This document shows positions 29,031 through 39,149 of a stretch of DNA of 50,751 bases, in pieces. Numbering within the stretch: the first letter of the stretch is position 1; each line of letters opens with the position of its first letter. The notes beneath the pieces are model-generated. The model did no database searches. It saw only the letters and a program-made list of their open reading frames with translations, and was not told the DNA's origin. The DNA is taken from NCBI GenBank assembly GCA_002733885.1, contig NVXJ01000002.1:60025-110775 (forward strand), in the 5' to 3' direction. Source of the DNA: Arcobacter sp. (GTDB lineage Bacteria; Campylobacterota; Campylobacteria; Campylobacterales; Sulfurimonadaceae). A program made the translations under genes and the position numbers.

Positions 29031-29986
29031 GGCCCACTAAAGTTTTTAATAATATCTTCCACTGTTTCTAATGTCTTAATACCTTCCACACTTTTTCCTG
29101 CTTGGAAAAAGCCTTGTTGAGACTTCTTTCCTTTAACAAGATCTTTTAAATTTTTTATAGAGCGTAACATATACACAAGACGAACAAAGCCCTTTAATAA
29201 AGAGTTTTCTAACATCCACGAAACAAAGGCATTAGGTTCTAGGCCTAGTCTTTGTATATAAGGTGTATTAATGACACTCACCTTTACACCTGTTAAATTT
29301 AAAGAAAACACTATGTCTTCTTTTTTAGCCTTAAGGATTGCTTCTTTATACTCACTTGGAACCTTACACTCTACGCTTGCTATAAAACGTGTGCCCATTT
29401 GAACGCCCGCATAACCTAAGTCTAGTACCCTATCATAAGTCTGTTTATCTCCAACACCACCCGCGCAGACTAGGGGAAGACCTAAGCCTTTTAACTCCTC
29501 ATATAAAATCTTGGCCTCAATATTCCCTGCATGTCCTCCAGCATTTGAATTAACACAAATAAGACCATCAACCTTAGCTTTTATAGCTATACGAGCCCAT
29601 TTAAGCTCTGTTACATCATGATAAACCTTAGCTCCTGACTTATGTACTTGTGTAACAACCCAGTCTGGCTTTCCTAAGGAGGTGATAAAGAATCTAATCC
29701 CTTCTTCTAGTGCGATCTCAATCCACTCTTTCATTCGGTCTTCATACTTCTTAGAACTTTTTTCAATGAGTACATTCATGCCTATAGGTTTAGAGCTAAG
29801 ACTTTTAATATAACGTATACCTTCTACAAAGTCATATCCATGGACATAGGTTAAGGATATTGGCTGAATAATACCTATACCCCCCGCCTCAGATACTGCT
29901 GCTACAAGCTCAGGGTTTGAGCAAGGATACATGGGGCCACCAATAATAGGAACTTCAATACCTGCATCTTCTAAAAATTTATTCAT
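29027..29986 (-). CDS. Nitronate monooxygenase family (2-nitropropane dioxygenase-like) protein
   Basis: PIIGGPMYPCSNPELVAAVSEAGGIGII ... NSNAGGHAG ... VCAGGVGD ... AGVQMGTRFIAS. Confidence 0.87.
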   Translation of the reverse strand: MNKFLEDAGIEVPIIGGPMYPCSNPELVAAVSEAGGIGIIQPISLTYVHGYDFVEGIRYIKSLSSKPIGMNVLIEKSSKKYEDRMKEWIEIALEEGIRFFITSLGKPDWVVTQVHKSGAKVYHDVTELKWARIAIKAKVDGLICVNSNAGGHAGNIEAKILYEELKGLGLPLVCAGGVGDKQTYDRVLDLGYAGVQMGTRFIASVECKVPSEYKEAILKAKKEDIVFSLNLTGVKVSVINTPYIQRLGLEPNAFVSWMLENSLLKGFVRLVYMLRSIKNLKDLVKGKKSQQGFFQAGKSVEGIKTLETVEDIIKNFSGP

Positions 29987-30462
29987 TATTTTTCCTCAAG
30001 TTCAAAGAGACCAAGCTTCCAAAGAACAGAAACTTTGGCCACACATTCACCTTGAACATCAAAAATATCTGCGTAAACCATAAACTCCGTATCTTTATTT
30101 ATTTTAGGGAGTTCACATTTACACACAGCCCTCAAGGTACCTCTGGCCTTTTTTAAAAACTCTATAGATATATGCTTAACTATACCTCTTATATTAGGCT
30201 CTAAAGAACCTAATACAGCTATACCGCTGGTAAATTCGCCTAGGTTGGTTAGTGCGATGGCATGAATGGAATTAAGATGGTTTCTATTTTTCTTTTTGTC
30301 TTTTAATAGTACTTGTGCGTGGCCTTTTTCTAAGACATCGATACATGCTCCCAAGGAACCGGTATAAGGATTAACAAAACGAATAAGATAGGAAAAAAAA
30401 GCCTTTCCCAGAGGTATATTTGAAAAATACTTCCAAAAACTAAAAACCTTTTGTATAGACAT
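29986..30462 (-). CDS. Hotdog-fold DUF4442-like protein
   Basis: NPYTGSLGACIDVLEKGHAQVLLKDKKKNRNHLNSIHAIALTNLGEFTSG. Confidence 0.75.
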   Translation of the reverse strand: MSIQKVFSFWKYFSNIPLGKAFFSYLIRFVNPYTGSLGACIDVLEKGHAQVLLKDKKKNRNHLNSIHAIALTNLGEFTSGIAVLGSLEPNIRGIVKHISIEFLKKARGTLRAVCKCELPKINKDTEFMVYADIFDVQGECVAKVSVLWKLGLFELEEK

Positions 30463-30473
30463 TTCAGACTCCT

Positions 30474-31193
30474 TTAATAAGGAAATATTGTATATTCAGA
30501 TTTAAAATAAATCTCTTTAAAATCATCTTGGAGTATAAGATTTTTCATTCTTTCATCCCATATCTTCATTAATTTTTTTCCCTTTTTACTTTTAGTAAAG
30601 GCAGGATATAACTTTAATTGCAAGATTGTTTTCTTAGCAAATTCTTTAGAAGAAAGCTTTGCCTTAGATAAATAAACTTGAATATCTTCTTTCTCATCTA
30701 TAAAAACATCAATACGATCACTTTTTAACTGTTTTAGCCCATTTATTCTGTTGCTTGACTCTTTAATTTTCATCTTAACATTAAGGTACTTATCATAGTC
30801 ATAACCTCTAATCCATCCAAGAGTAAGGCCATCTAAGCTTTCCTTACCCTTCCATTCTTCTATCGTTTCATGCCTAAAGATAGCCACAACAATATCTTGG
30901 TCAAAATAATACTTAGGATACAAGGCAAAAGATTTTTCATCCTTATAAGCAGCTAAGAAGATATCAGCATTATTACTATGTACCAGTTCAGTGGCCTCAC
31001 TATAAGAAACGTGTTTTTTTATAATGCTGTAGCCAAGAGGTTCATAAACGCGCTGCATAATTTCCCAGTACAAACCTGTACCATCTCTATTAGTAGCACC
31101 CTTCCATGATTCAGTGGCAATAATAATTTGTTTATCAACTTCAGCCCAGAGAAAAGATGAAAAGAAAATTAAAAAAATTAGTATAAATTTCAT
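30474..31193 (-). CDS. Extracellular solute-binding protein family 3-like periplasmic protein
   Basis: Signal peptide; ATESWKGATNRDGTGLYWEIMQRVYEPLGY ... IDVFIDEKEDIQVYL. Confidence 0.75.
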   Translation of the reverse strand: MKFILIFLIFFSSFLWAEVDKQIIIATESWKGATNRDGTGLYWEIMQRVYEPLGYSIIKKHVSYSEATELVHSNNADIFLAAYKDEKSFALYPKYYFDQDIVVAIFRHETIEEWKGKESLDGLTLGWIRGYDYDKYLNVKMKIKESSNRINGLKQLKSDRIDVFIDEKEDIQVYLSKAKLSSKEFAKKTILQLKLYPAFTKSKKGKKLMKIWDERMKNLILQDDFKEIYFKSEYTIFPY

Positions 31194-31311
31194 ATATATC
31201 CTTATTGCTGCAAAAAGGCAACAATTGTATAAGTATAAATTATTATATCAAAAGAAGTTCATACAAAAAGTTAAAAGTTAAATTTTAGAAAAAGAAAGAG
31301 TATCAAAGGCT

Positions 31312-31656
31312 TTAGACCTGAGTACATACACGCTGTATATCTTCAGCAAGCCCTTCATTAAAGCCAAATTCAACATTAAATTCACCATTTGAGTGCAAGT
31401 TGTAATTTAATGTATTCCAATTTTCTTTTGTTTTAGCTTGTAATTCAATAAGGTCATTCATTAATATTTTTTTATGCTCTTTTATAGAAGAAAAGGAGTT
31501 TGCTTCACTTCCATCTACTTGTAGATATCCACCAGATATTTTTAGGGCTAAGGAATGTAGTTCAACTTCTAGGACCGCGTCACAAAAGCTTCCATCTATA
31601 CCCTTAATCAGCATCTGAGAAATACTATTATAAATTTCATCTATAGAACGCGTCAT
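31312..31656 (-). CDS. Hypothetical protein, possibly DUF600/YezG-like
   Basis: C-terminal KENWNTLNYNLHSNGEFNVEFGFNEGL resembles YezG-family pattern. Confidence 0.55.
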   Translation of the reverse strand: MTRSIDEIYNSISQMLIKGIDGSFCDAVLEVELHSLALKISGGYLQVDGSEANSFSSIKEHKKILMNDLIELQAKTKENWNTLNYNLHSNGEFNVEFGFNEGLAEDIQRVCTQV

Positions 31657-31739
31657 ATTAATCCTTAAAGAAACTATTTTATAATGATAAACATTTATTG
31701 TTCCAAAAAAGAAAATAAGTAAAAAAGGGGGAAATTAAA

Positions 31740-31757
31740 TTAGCCCCAAAGGGCTAA
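31740..31757 (-). terminator. Putative terminator downstream of serA
   Basis: TTAGCCC-CAAA-GGGCTAA stem; minus-strand trailing CCCCCTTTTTT. Confidence 0.55.
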
Positions 31758-31760
31758 GGA

Positions 31761-33344
31761 TTACATACGTGCGTAGTCTACGCTTATACAAGCATCAAGC
31801 TCGCTAAGTTCTTTAAGTGTTGTTTTACTCACATCTGAGTCAGTAATAATTACTGCTAGTGCTTGGTTCTTGTTGCGACCTAAACGGAAATCCGCAATAT
31901 TTACATCATGTTTGGCTAAGGTTGTACCAATTTGACCGATAACACCTGGAACATCTGTATTTTTATAAATAATGAGGTTGCCCTTAGGTTCGATATCTAA
32001 GTCAAATCCATTAATATCAACAATACGTTGAACATCTTCATCAAAGATAGTCGATGAGATTTCTACTGTATCTTTTTCTGTTGTTAGTTTAACCGTAATT
32101 CTATTTTTATAAATACTTGTACTTGCTTCTTCTTCAAAATCAAGTAAGATACCACGGTCTTGTGCTACAAACTCTGCATTCACGTAATTAATCTTCTCTC
32201 CTAAAGCTTCTGATAATGCACCAACCGTTACAAAGGTCATAAGTGACTTTAGGTAAGCCGAAATATCACCCTGAGCAGATATTTTAATAGACTTAACAGG
32301 CGCCTTATTAATCTGTGCCGCTAAGAAGGCTGTTTTTTGTGAAAGTTCTAAGAACGGCTTCACAAAGGCAGGAATCTTGTTTTCATCTATAGGAAGATTA
32401 AAAGCATTTTTAAATTCAATTCCCTTTGCTGCATTAAGGGCTTGAGCTGCTGCTTGAGTACCAATGTTATACTGAGACTCAAAGGTATTTGCACCAAGAT
32501 GAGGAGAAACAACAATGTTATCTAGGTCTAATAATGGGTGGTTAATAGCAGGTTCTTTGTTAAACACATCAATACCGGCAAAACGAATTTTTCCAGACTT
32601 CAAGTTGTTAAAAAGGGCTTCTTCATTATAAAGACCACCACGAGCACAGTTAATTAAAACCACACCGTCTTTCATCTTAGCCATTTCAGCCTCATCAAGC
32701 ATGTTTAATGTTTCTTGATTTTTTGGTGTATGAATAGTGATGATATCACAGGCTAAAATATCATCAAAATTAGTTGTATATTCTACACCAAGGTCAGTTG
32801 CCTTAGATGAAGAAATATATGGGTCATAAGCGACAACATCCATTTCAAATGCCTTCGCACGAATAGCTACACGGCTCCCAATGTTACCAAAACCGATAAC
32901 ACCAAGCTTTTTGCCCTTCATCTCATAACCATACCATTTTTCTCTTTTCCAGATTCTCTGGTTTTTAAGATGGTCATGTGAGTAAGGAAACATTCTCATA
33001 CAAGAAAGCATATGTGTCATTGTAAGCTCAACTGCTGCAATAGTGTTAGCAGTAGGTACATTCATAACAATAATACCTTCTTTAGAACAACCTTCAATAT
33101 CTACATTATCAACACCAACACCTGCTCTAATTACAGCCTTAAGTTTCTTAGCAGCGGCAATAAATTTAGTATCTACATCAGTAGAGCTACGAGTGATAGC
33201 GATGTCTGCTGTCGCAATAACATCTAAAAGTGCAACTTTATCAATATCAGCGGCAAAAACATATTCAATTTGATCGTCATTAGCAAGCATATCAAGACCG
33301 GCTTGGTGGATATGGTCACATACTACTACTTTTGGCTTAGACAT
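31761..33344 (-). CDS. serA: D-3-phosphoglycerate dehydrogenase
   Basis: IRAGVGVDNVD, LGVIGFGNIGSRVA, INCARGGLYNEEAL, C-terminal ACT domain (TDVPGVIGQIGTTLAKHDVNIADFRLGR). Confidence 0.97.
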   Translation of the reverse strand: MSKPKVVVCDHIHQAGLDMLANDDQIEYVFAADIDKVALLDVIATADIAITRSSTDVDTKFIAAAKKLKAVIRAGVGVDNVDIEGCSKEGIIVMNVPTANTIAAVELTMTHMLSCMRMFPYSHDHLKNQRIWKREKWYGYEMKGKKLGVIGFGNIGSRVAIRAKAFEMDVVAYDPYISSSKATDLGVEYTTNFDDILACDIITIHTPKNQETLNMLDEAEMAKMKDGVVLINCARGGLYNEEALFNNLKSGKIRFAGIDVFNKEPAINHPLLDLDNIVVSPHLGANTFESQYNIGTQAAAQALNAAKGIEFKNAFNLPIDENKIPAFVKPFLELSQKTAFLAAQINKAPVKSIKISAQGDISAYLKSLMTFVTVGALSEALGEKINYVNAEFVAQDRGILLDFEEEASTSIYKNRITVKLTTEKDTVEISSTIFDEDVQRIVDINGFDLDIEPKGNLIIYKNTDVPGVIGQIGTTLAKHDVNIADFRLGRNKNQALAVIITDSDVSKTTLKELSELDACISVDYARM

Positions 33345-33402
33345 ATAAAAATTCCTTTATAAATAAAAATAAAAAGACTCATCTGAGCACTTTTATTTGT
33401 AT

Positions 33403-33885
33403 TTATCTTATAATCTTTTTTATTCTTGCATTTATAGCATAATTTTTCAATGTTTTTACTATATTTTCTAACTGTTTGAGGTTTTTAGAGTAGATTACAA
33501 GTTTCAATTCCTCTTTTTTCTGTTCAAACATGTATTTTATCTTGTGTTGTTTCAAAACTTCTTTTAAACAAAAAAGCTGATAGGGGTCAAGATCACCCGC
33601 ATCTAGTCTATAAATCCTTGTTTTTTTAGGTGGGTCTTTGAGGTCCACTTCAACAAAAATTTCAGTTACGGGGTAAAAATAACCTTCATCCTCATGTTCT
33701 GAGAAACGTTCTATCCATTTCTCTTTACTTGGGATGTTTGGAAGGTCTTGTGCTTGAGGAATATCTGCCTTATCGGCGTATATACTTGCATCATTTTGAT
33801 TCACTTGAACCAAAAAGAGAACCAAAAAGAAGGCGACTCCAACAAAGATTGCTGGAAATAACCATTTAGCAAGTACAGAATGCAT
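33403..33885 (-). CDS. Conserved inner-membrane-anchored protein between rpsA and serA
   Basis: N-terminal TM (LFPAIFVGVAFFLVLFLV); position between rpsA and serA conserved in Campylobacterota (from memory). Confidence 0.75.
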   Translation of the reverse strand: MHSVLAKWLFPAIFVGVAFFLVLFLVQVNQNDASIYADKADIPQAQDLPNIPSKEKWIERFSEHEDEGYFYPVTEIFVEVDLKDPPKKTRIYRLDAGDLDPYQLFCLKEVLKQHKIKYMFEQKKEELKLVIYSKNLKQLENIVKTLKNYAINARIKKIIR

Positions 33886-33891
33886 TTATGC

Positions 33892-35550
33892 TTACTTTAG
33901 TTGGTCTTTGATAAGATCACCCAAAGAGTTACCTGTGTCATTTTCAGCATTTACTTGTGCTAAAACAACCTGGTCTTGTAAACGCTGTAGTTTCTTAACG
34001 GATAAACGAATACGATCACGTTTAACATCAATAACAGCGATTACCGCTTCAATTTCATCACCTGGGTTAAGTTCTTCAGCAATTAATGGCTCAAGATCTT
34101 CATTACGAATAAGTGCGTCCATGTCATCTTCAAGTGAAACAAATACACCGAAATCTTTAACATCACGAACCTTACCCTTAACAATCTCGTTAACCTTATG
34201 CTCTTTAGCGAACTTATCAACAGGAGACTCAAGAAGTGCCTTACGGTTAAGAGAAATTTTCTCTTCTTCACGGTTGATTTTAACAATCTTAACTTCAACC
34301 TCGTCACCAACCTTATAAAGGTCTCTTGCTTTTGTACTTTTATCCCATGAACAGTCTTGGTTATGTAAAAGACCTTCAACCGTACCAACACGTACAAATG
34401 CACCAAAGTCAGTTAAAGTAGTTACTGTACCTTTAATGATATCACCTTCTTTAGAAACCTTAATGAACTCATCAAATGGCTTAGGAAGAAGTGTCTTAAG
34501 AGATACACGAAGCTTATGCTTAAGAGGATCAATTTCGATAACTTCAACATCAATTTCAGCACCAACTTCTAAATAATCTTTTGGTGATTTGATGTTCTTG
34601 TCCCAAGTGATCTCAGAAACATGTAAGAAACCTTCAATATCATTACCAAGGTCTACGAATACACCATATGGCTCAACATTAGAAACTGTAACAGTGATAG
34701 TATCACCTTCATCTAGTTCAGACTCAACTTCTTCCCATGGATCAGACATAACAGCCTTAATAGAAAGAGATAAATGACGCTTGTCTTTATCATAAGAAAT
34801 TGCCTTACATTCAACAACATCGCCTTCTTTGTAGTACTTAGAAGGATTAACCGGACCCTTATAAGAGATCTCGTTGTAATGAACAAGACCATCAACACCA
34901 CCAACGTCTACGAACATACCATAAGAAGTAATCTTCTTAATAGTACCTTCAACAACAACGTCTTCTTCCATAAGCGCATCAATGATTTGCTTACGTTTTT
35001 TGCGATCTTCATTAAGAAGTTTACGACGAGAAAGAACGATTGAAGATTCAGCTTCATCAATCTTAATAACCGCTGCTTTAACCTTACGTCCGATAACATT
35101 GTCATCATCTTTAAGTGCTGCAAGAGACTTAGGCATAAAGAAAGCTACACCGTCTAACTCAAGAATATAACCACCACGGTTCTTCTTAGTAACAGTCGCT
35201 TCAACAATTAAGTCTTCATAATCATCTTTATGCGTAGTAATGAATTCAAGAGTTTTTAATTGCTCTAAAACTTTCTTATGTGAAATACGTGGACGTTCAT
35301 TACGAAAGCCAGTAATCATTACTTTAATAGTGTCATTAACATTATATTTGAGTTCGCCATTTTCATCTTGAATCTCATTTAGGTATAAAATACCCTCTAG
35401 TTTTTCACCCACATCTACGAGTGCCTTGTCTTCTTGAATCTCTACGATGATACCATCAGCTACACGATTTGATTCTTCTGATCGTTTTTCTGATGCTTCA
35501 AACATCGCCGCAAAGTCTTCTTCTTCCATTGGTTCGAGCTCTTGAGCCAT
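33892..35550 (-). CDS. rpsA: 30S ribosomal protein S1
   Basis: Multiple S1 domains, e.g. GTIKKITSYGMFVDVGGVDGLVHYNEISYKGP, GTVTTLTDFGAFVRVGTVEGLLHNQD. Confidence 0.97.
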   Translation of the reverse strand: MAQELEPMEEEDFAAMFEASEKRSEESNRVADGIIVEIQEDKALVDVGEKLEGILYLNEIQDENGELKYNVNDTIKVMITGFRNERPRISHKKVLEQLKTLEFITTHKDDYEDLIVEATVTKKNRGGYILELDGVAFFMPKSLAALKDDDNVIGRKVKAAVIKIDEAESSIVLSRRKLLNEDRKKRKQIIDALMEEDVVVEGTIKKITSYGMFVDVGGVDGLVHYNEISYKGPVNPSKYYKEGDVVECKAISYDKDKRHLSLSIKAVMSDPWEEVESELDEGDTITVTVSNVEPYGVFVDLGNDIEGFLHVSEITWDKNIKSPKDYLEVGAEIDVEVIEIDPLKHKLRVSLKTLLPKPFDEFIKVSKEGDIIKGTVTTLTDFGAFVRVGTVEGLLHNQDCSWDKSTKARDLYKVGDEVEVKIVKINREEEKISLNRKALLESPVDKFAKEHKVNEIVKGKVRDVKDFGVFVSLEDDMDALIRNEDLEPLIAEELNPGDEIEAVIAVIDVKRDRIRLSVKKLQRLQDQVVLAQVNAENDTGNSLGDLIKDQLK

Positions 35551-35784
35551 ACAAATATCCCTTGTTTACGGACCGTCTTTAAGACCGCCTCAAATAAAAA
35601 TTTGCAAATTATAGCTAATTCTTCCTTTTTATTCCTTTATACTATAAATAAATTATAAAAATTATAAGTTTACAAGCTTATAGGGTTTAATGTAATAAAC
35701 TAAGCTTGAATTATAGTTAGCATTGTTAAAATTAATAGAAATAATTTTTAACTAAATAGAACTTTTTCTATAAATGGTGGGACC

Positions 35785-36870
35785 ATGCATACAATTAAAG
35801 ATTTACACAAATATTCTCATAATCTTAATGTCTTATATGTTGAAGATGATAAAGACCTGAGAGAAGAAACAACCATACTTTTTAAAATGCTTTTTAAAGA
35901 CATTGATACAGCTGAAGATGGAGAGATAGGTTTAGATCAATATAATCAAAAGTCTTATGACTTGGTTATCTCTGATGTTAACATGCCTAACATGAATGGC
36001 ATAGATATGTGTAAGAAGATAAGAGAAGTTAATCCTGAACAAAAGATATCTATTGTATCTGCACATGACGAGTCTTCTATTTTAATGGACCTCATTAAGG
36101 CAGGGGCAGATGGTTTTATACTTAAACCTATGCATATGGATGACTTAATTATTGCCTTATATCCTGTGTGTAGAGATGCATATACACAAATAGTTAATAT
36201 AGAACTTGTAAATGAGTTAAATGAAAAGAATGAAATACTTCAAGAACAAAATAAAAAGTTGCGTTCCTCAGGCAATACCATAGAAACAAAACACCAACAA
36301 TTAGGTGAACTCATTCAAGAAAAAAATGATTGTCTAAACAAGGAAGAAAAAAAAGAGTTAAATGTAGCTGAAGAGGTATTACAAGACTATTTTGAAGAAG
36401 ATGTAGACGAAGGGGAAGAGAATGTAGTCTTCTTAAGCGATCATTGTGCAGACCTCTCAGAAATTTTTATGGAAATACCTGAAATCATCTCAGCCTACGC
36501 AGAAAATCCTGACGAAAATGAGGTCCAGAAAATTTCAGGACTTTTATCTAAGGCTGCTTCTGTACTCGTGTATTATTCCCCCTATCTAGACCTTTTATCT
36601 ACAAGCTTCACAGAACTTTCTGTTACCTTAGAAAATAACTTAGAAACCTTTATAGAAATTATGAAAGTTAATCCCCAGTCTGTATTAATGCTTTTTGACG
36701 CGGTGAGTGCGGATATGGAAAGGTATATAGAAAGATTTGCGGTTGAGTCTTTAGCTATGAAAAATATCCATCATATACATGAACCAACGGCCCTTAGTAT
36801 TCAACAGATTATTACACTCATCCTTCCGCCTCCAGAAGATGAAGGAACAGATGATATTTTTGACTTTTAA
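35785..36870 (+). CDS. Response regulator with uncharacterised helical C-terminal region ending DDIFDF
   Basis: REC: VLYVEDDKDLREE, YDLVISDVNMPNMNGIDM, DGFILKPM. Confidence 0.88.
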   Translation: MHTIKDLHKYSHNLNVLYVEDDKDLREETTILFKMLFKDIDTAEDGEIGLDQYNQKSYDLVISDVNMPNMNGIDMCKKIREVNPEQKISIVSAHDESSILMDLIKAGADGFILKPMHMDDLIIALYPVCRDAYTQIVNIELVNELNEKNEILQEQNKKLRSSGNTIETKHQQLGELIQEKNDCLNKEEKKELNVAEEVLQDYFEEDVDEGEENVVFLSDHCADLSEIFMEIPEIISAYAENPDENEVQKISGLLSKAASVLVYYSPYLDLLSTSFTELSVTLENNLETFIEIMKVNPQSVLMLFDAVSADMERYIERFAVESLAMKNIHHIHEPTALSIQQIITLILPPPEDEGTDDIFDF

Positions 36871-36896
36871 TTGTGAGAAGCGTAAAATAAAGGTGA

Positions 36897-36986
36897 GCAA
36901 CGTTAAATAAAGGTGAACTGCTTCACCTTTATAGTTGCGGAACCGAAGTCGATGTACGTTCACGTACCGACGAAGGCCTTAGCAAT
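36897..36986 (+). repeat. Structured intergenic repeat, copy C
   Basis: GCAAC..ATAAAGGTGAA-CTGC-TTCACCTTTAT..GTTGC, GCGGAACCGAA, second hairpin GTCG-at-GTACG-TTCA-CGTAC-CGAC, GAAGGCCTTAGCAAT. Confidence 0.7.
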
Positions 36987-37025
36987 GACAACCTAAGTGT
37001 CAATATATTTCTCAAATAAAAAGTA

Positions 37026-37856
37026 TTAAGAAGAAAGTTCTTTAATCTTAGCCGTCACCTGCTTAATAATCCAGTCCGGTGTAGAAGCACCCGCACTAAC
37101 ACCACACTCTTGCTTACCCACAAACCATGCCCTATCTAAGTCATCAGGCCCTTCAACAAGATAAGAACTCTCACAATTATCCTTAGAAATTGAATGCAAT
37201 TCCTTTGTATTAGATGAATTTTTCCCACCAATAACAACCATCACATCAGATGCTTGTGCAAGGGTTTTAACCGCATCTTGGTTATCAAAGGTTGCATTAC
37301 AAATGGTGTTAAACACACGAACCTCTTTATGGGAGCGCATAAGGTGATTACATACCTTCATAAACTCATCTACCTTACGTGTGGTTTGAGCAACAACGGC
37401 TATTTTTTCATAAAAAAACTTACCCTCAAGTTCTTCTACAGATTCAACAACAGTAACCCCTTTTTCTGCGTAAGACATAACACCCTTAATTTCAGGATGA
37501 TTTACATCTCCAAAGATAACAATGTCATATCCTTGCTTGCTCATCTCTTCACAGATTTGTTGAGGCTTAGTGACATAAGGACAGGTTGCGTCAATAACGT
37601 CTATCTTTTTCTTATGAAGTAAGGCTAGTTCATCCTTAGGTATACCATGGGTACGGATAACAGCCTTATCTCCTTCCTTAAAGGTAGAAATGTCTTCAAC
37701 CAAAGAAACTTTAAAGTCTATCTTTAAACGATCAATCTCTTTTCCATTATGAATTAAGGGACCATAGGTAGCGGCACCAACATTTTCTTCTGCAATTTTA
37801 ATCGCGCGTTTCACACCAAAACAAAATCCATAATTTTCAGCTAATTTTACATTCAT
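37026..37856 (-). CDS. ispH: 4-hydroxy-3-methylbut-2-enyl diphosphate reductase
   Basis: AENYGFCFGVKRAI, IRTHGIPKDE, DATCPYV, VSAGASTPDWII. Confidence 0.97.
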   Translation of the reverse strand: MNVKLAENYGFCFGVKRAIKIAEENVGAATYGPLIHNGKEIDRLKIDFKVSLVEDISTFKEGDKAVIRTHGIPKDELALLHKKKIDVIDATCPYVTKPQQICEEMSKQGYDIVIFGDVNHPEIKGVMSYAEKGVTVVESVEELEGKFFYEKIAVVAQTTRKVDEFMKVCNHLMRSHKEVRVFNTICNATFDNQDAVKTLAQASDVMVVIGGKNSSNTKELHSISKDNCESSYLVEGPDDLDRAWFVGKQECGVSAGASTPDWIIKQVTAKIKELSS

Positions 37857-37865
37857 ACTTTTTCC

Positions 37866-39149
37866 TTACAGCTCTACTTTCGTAATTTCTTTTAAGATAT
37901 CAAAGAAATTTGGGAAAGAGGTTTGTATGCATTGTATATTTTCAATCTTCATTCCACATCTAAGACCACCAATGGCAAAACTCATAGCAATACGGTGATC
38001 ACCAAAAGAGTTAATCAGTGCAGGCTGAAGTACTCCACCTGTTACTGTATAACCATCTTCATACTCAGTTGTTTTAATATCACAATTATTAAGATTATCA
38101 ACCACTGTTTTAATTCTATCAGATTCTTTAACCCGAAGTTCTTCCGCATTTTTTATAACAGAAGTACCCTCTGCACAGGCCATAGCTATAGAAAGAGCAG
38201 GCAGTTCATCAATTAACCAAGAAATATTTTTTTCAATAGTAATAGCCTTTAAAGGAGCATAACTAACCGTAATATCTCCAATAGGCTCATACTTTTCATC
38301 TTTCAAATCATAAGTAATTTGTGCGCCCATTTTTTCAAGTGCCTTAAAGGCTTCAATACGTGTAGGATTAAAGGTAACACCTTCAATAATAACAGATGCA
38401 CCTGGAGTAATTGCCGCCGCTACCCCAAAGAAAAATGCTGATGAAGGGTCTGCAGGAACTCGAATAATCAAGGGAGACAAGAGACCTTTTAAAGGCTTAA
38501 TCTTCGTCACTAAACCTTCTACTTCAAGCTTAGCTCCCATACCTTTTAACATACGTTCAGTATGATCACGAGAAAGTTCAGGTTCTTCGTATGAGCATTC
38601 TCCATCCGCGTGAAGAGCAGCTAATATCATGGCTGACTTAACCTGAGCAGAAGCAATCTTAGACTTATAAGTATAGGCTTTAAGTGAACCACCACGAATA
38701 CTAAGAGGCGCTAACGAGCCCCCAGCTCTTCCATCTAAAAAAGCACCTATATCTTTTAAGGGTGTTGTTACACGCTTCATAGGTCTACGCTTTAGATATT
38801 CATCACCTGTTAAAATAAAGTGTCCTTTTGCTGAGGCTAAAAGCCCACAAAAAAGACGCATGCCTGTTCCTGAGTTTCCACAATCTAAGATATCAAAAGG
38901 TTCTTGAATTCCATTTGAAGAGATACGAATCACCCTTCCATCATCTTCAACTTTTGCCCCTAAATCTTTTACGATTTGAAGGGTATTCATAGTATCTTCT
39001 GCACGTAAAAAGTTTTCTATGACAGATTCACCCTTAGCTAAAAGCGAAAACATAGCGCAGCGGTGAGAGATAGACTTATCGGGCGCAATAGAATCACATT
39101 TAAGCTCAAAGCCTTCAGTAATACTATAAATTGTGGCTGTACTCATCAT
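37866..39149 (-). CDS. aroA: 3-phosphoshikimate 1-carboxyvinyltransferase
   Basis: [62 protein letters not shown]. Confidence 0.97.
   Translation of the reverse strand: MMSTATIYSITEGFELKCDSIAPDKSISHRCAMFSLLAKGESVIENFLRAEDTMNTLQIVKDLGAKVEDDGRVIRISSNGIQEPFDILDCGNSGTGMRLFCGLLASAKGHFILTGDEYLKRRPMKRVTTPLKDIGAFLDGRAGGSLAPLSIRGGSLKAYTYKSKIASAQVKSAMILAALHADGECSYEEPELSRDHTERMLKGMGAKLEVEGLVTKIKPLKGLLSPLIIRVPADPSSAFFFGVAAAITPGASVIIEGVTFNPTRIEAFKALEKMGAQITYDLKDEKYEPIGDITVSYAPLKAITIEKNISWLIDELPALSIAMACAEGTSVIKNAEELRVKESDRIKTVVDNLNNCDIKTTEYEDGYTVTGGVLQPALINSFGDHRIAMSFAIGGLRCGMKIENIQCIQTSFPNFFDILKEITKVEL

Noticed and set aside
33012-33273. Plus-strand ORFs antisense to serA
   Set aside because: Overlap a clear serA dehydrogenase domain; no independent support.
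33908-35170. Many ORFs of 60-136 codons on both strands inside rpsA
   Set aside because: Shadow frames of a highly conserved S1 gene; low-complexity compositions and no recognisable motifs or RBS.
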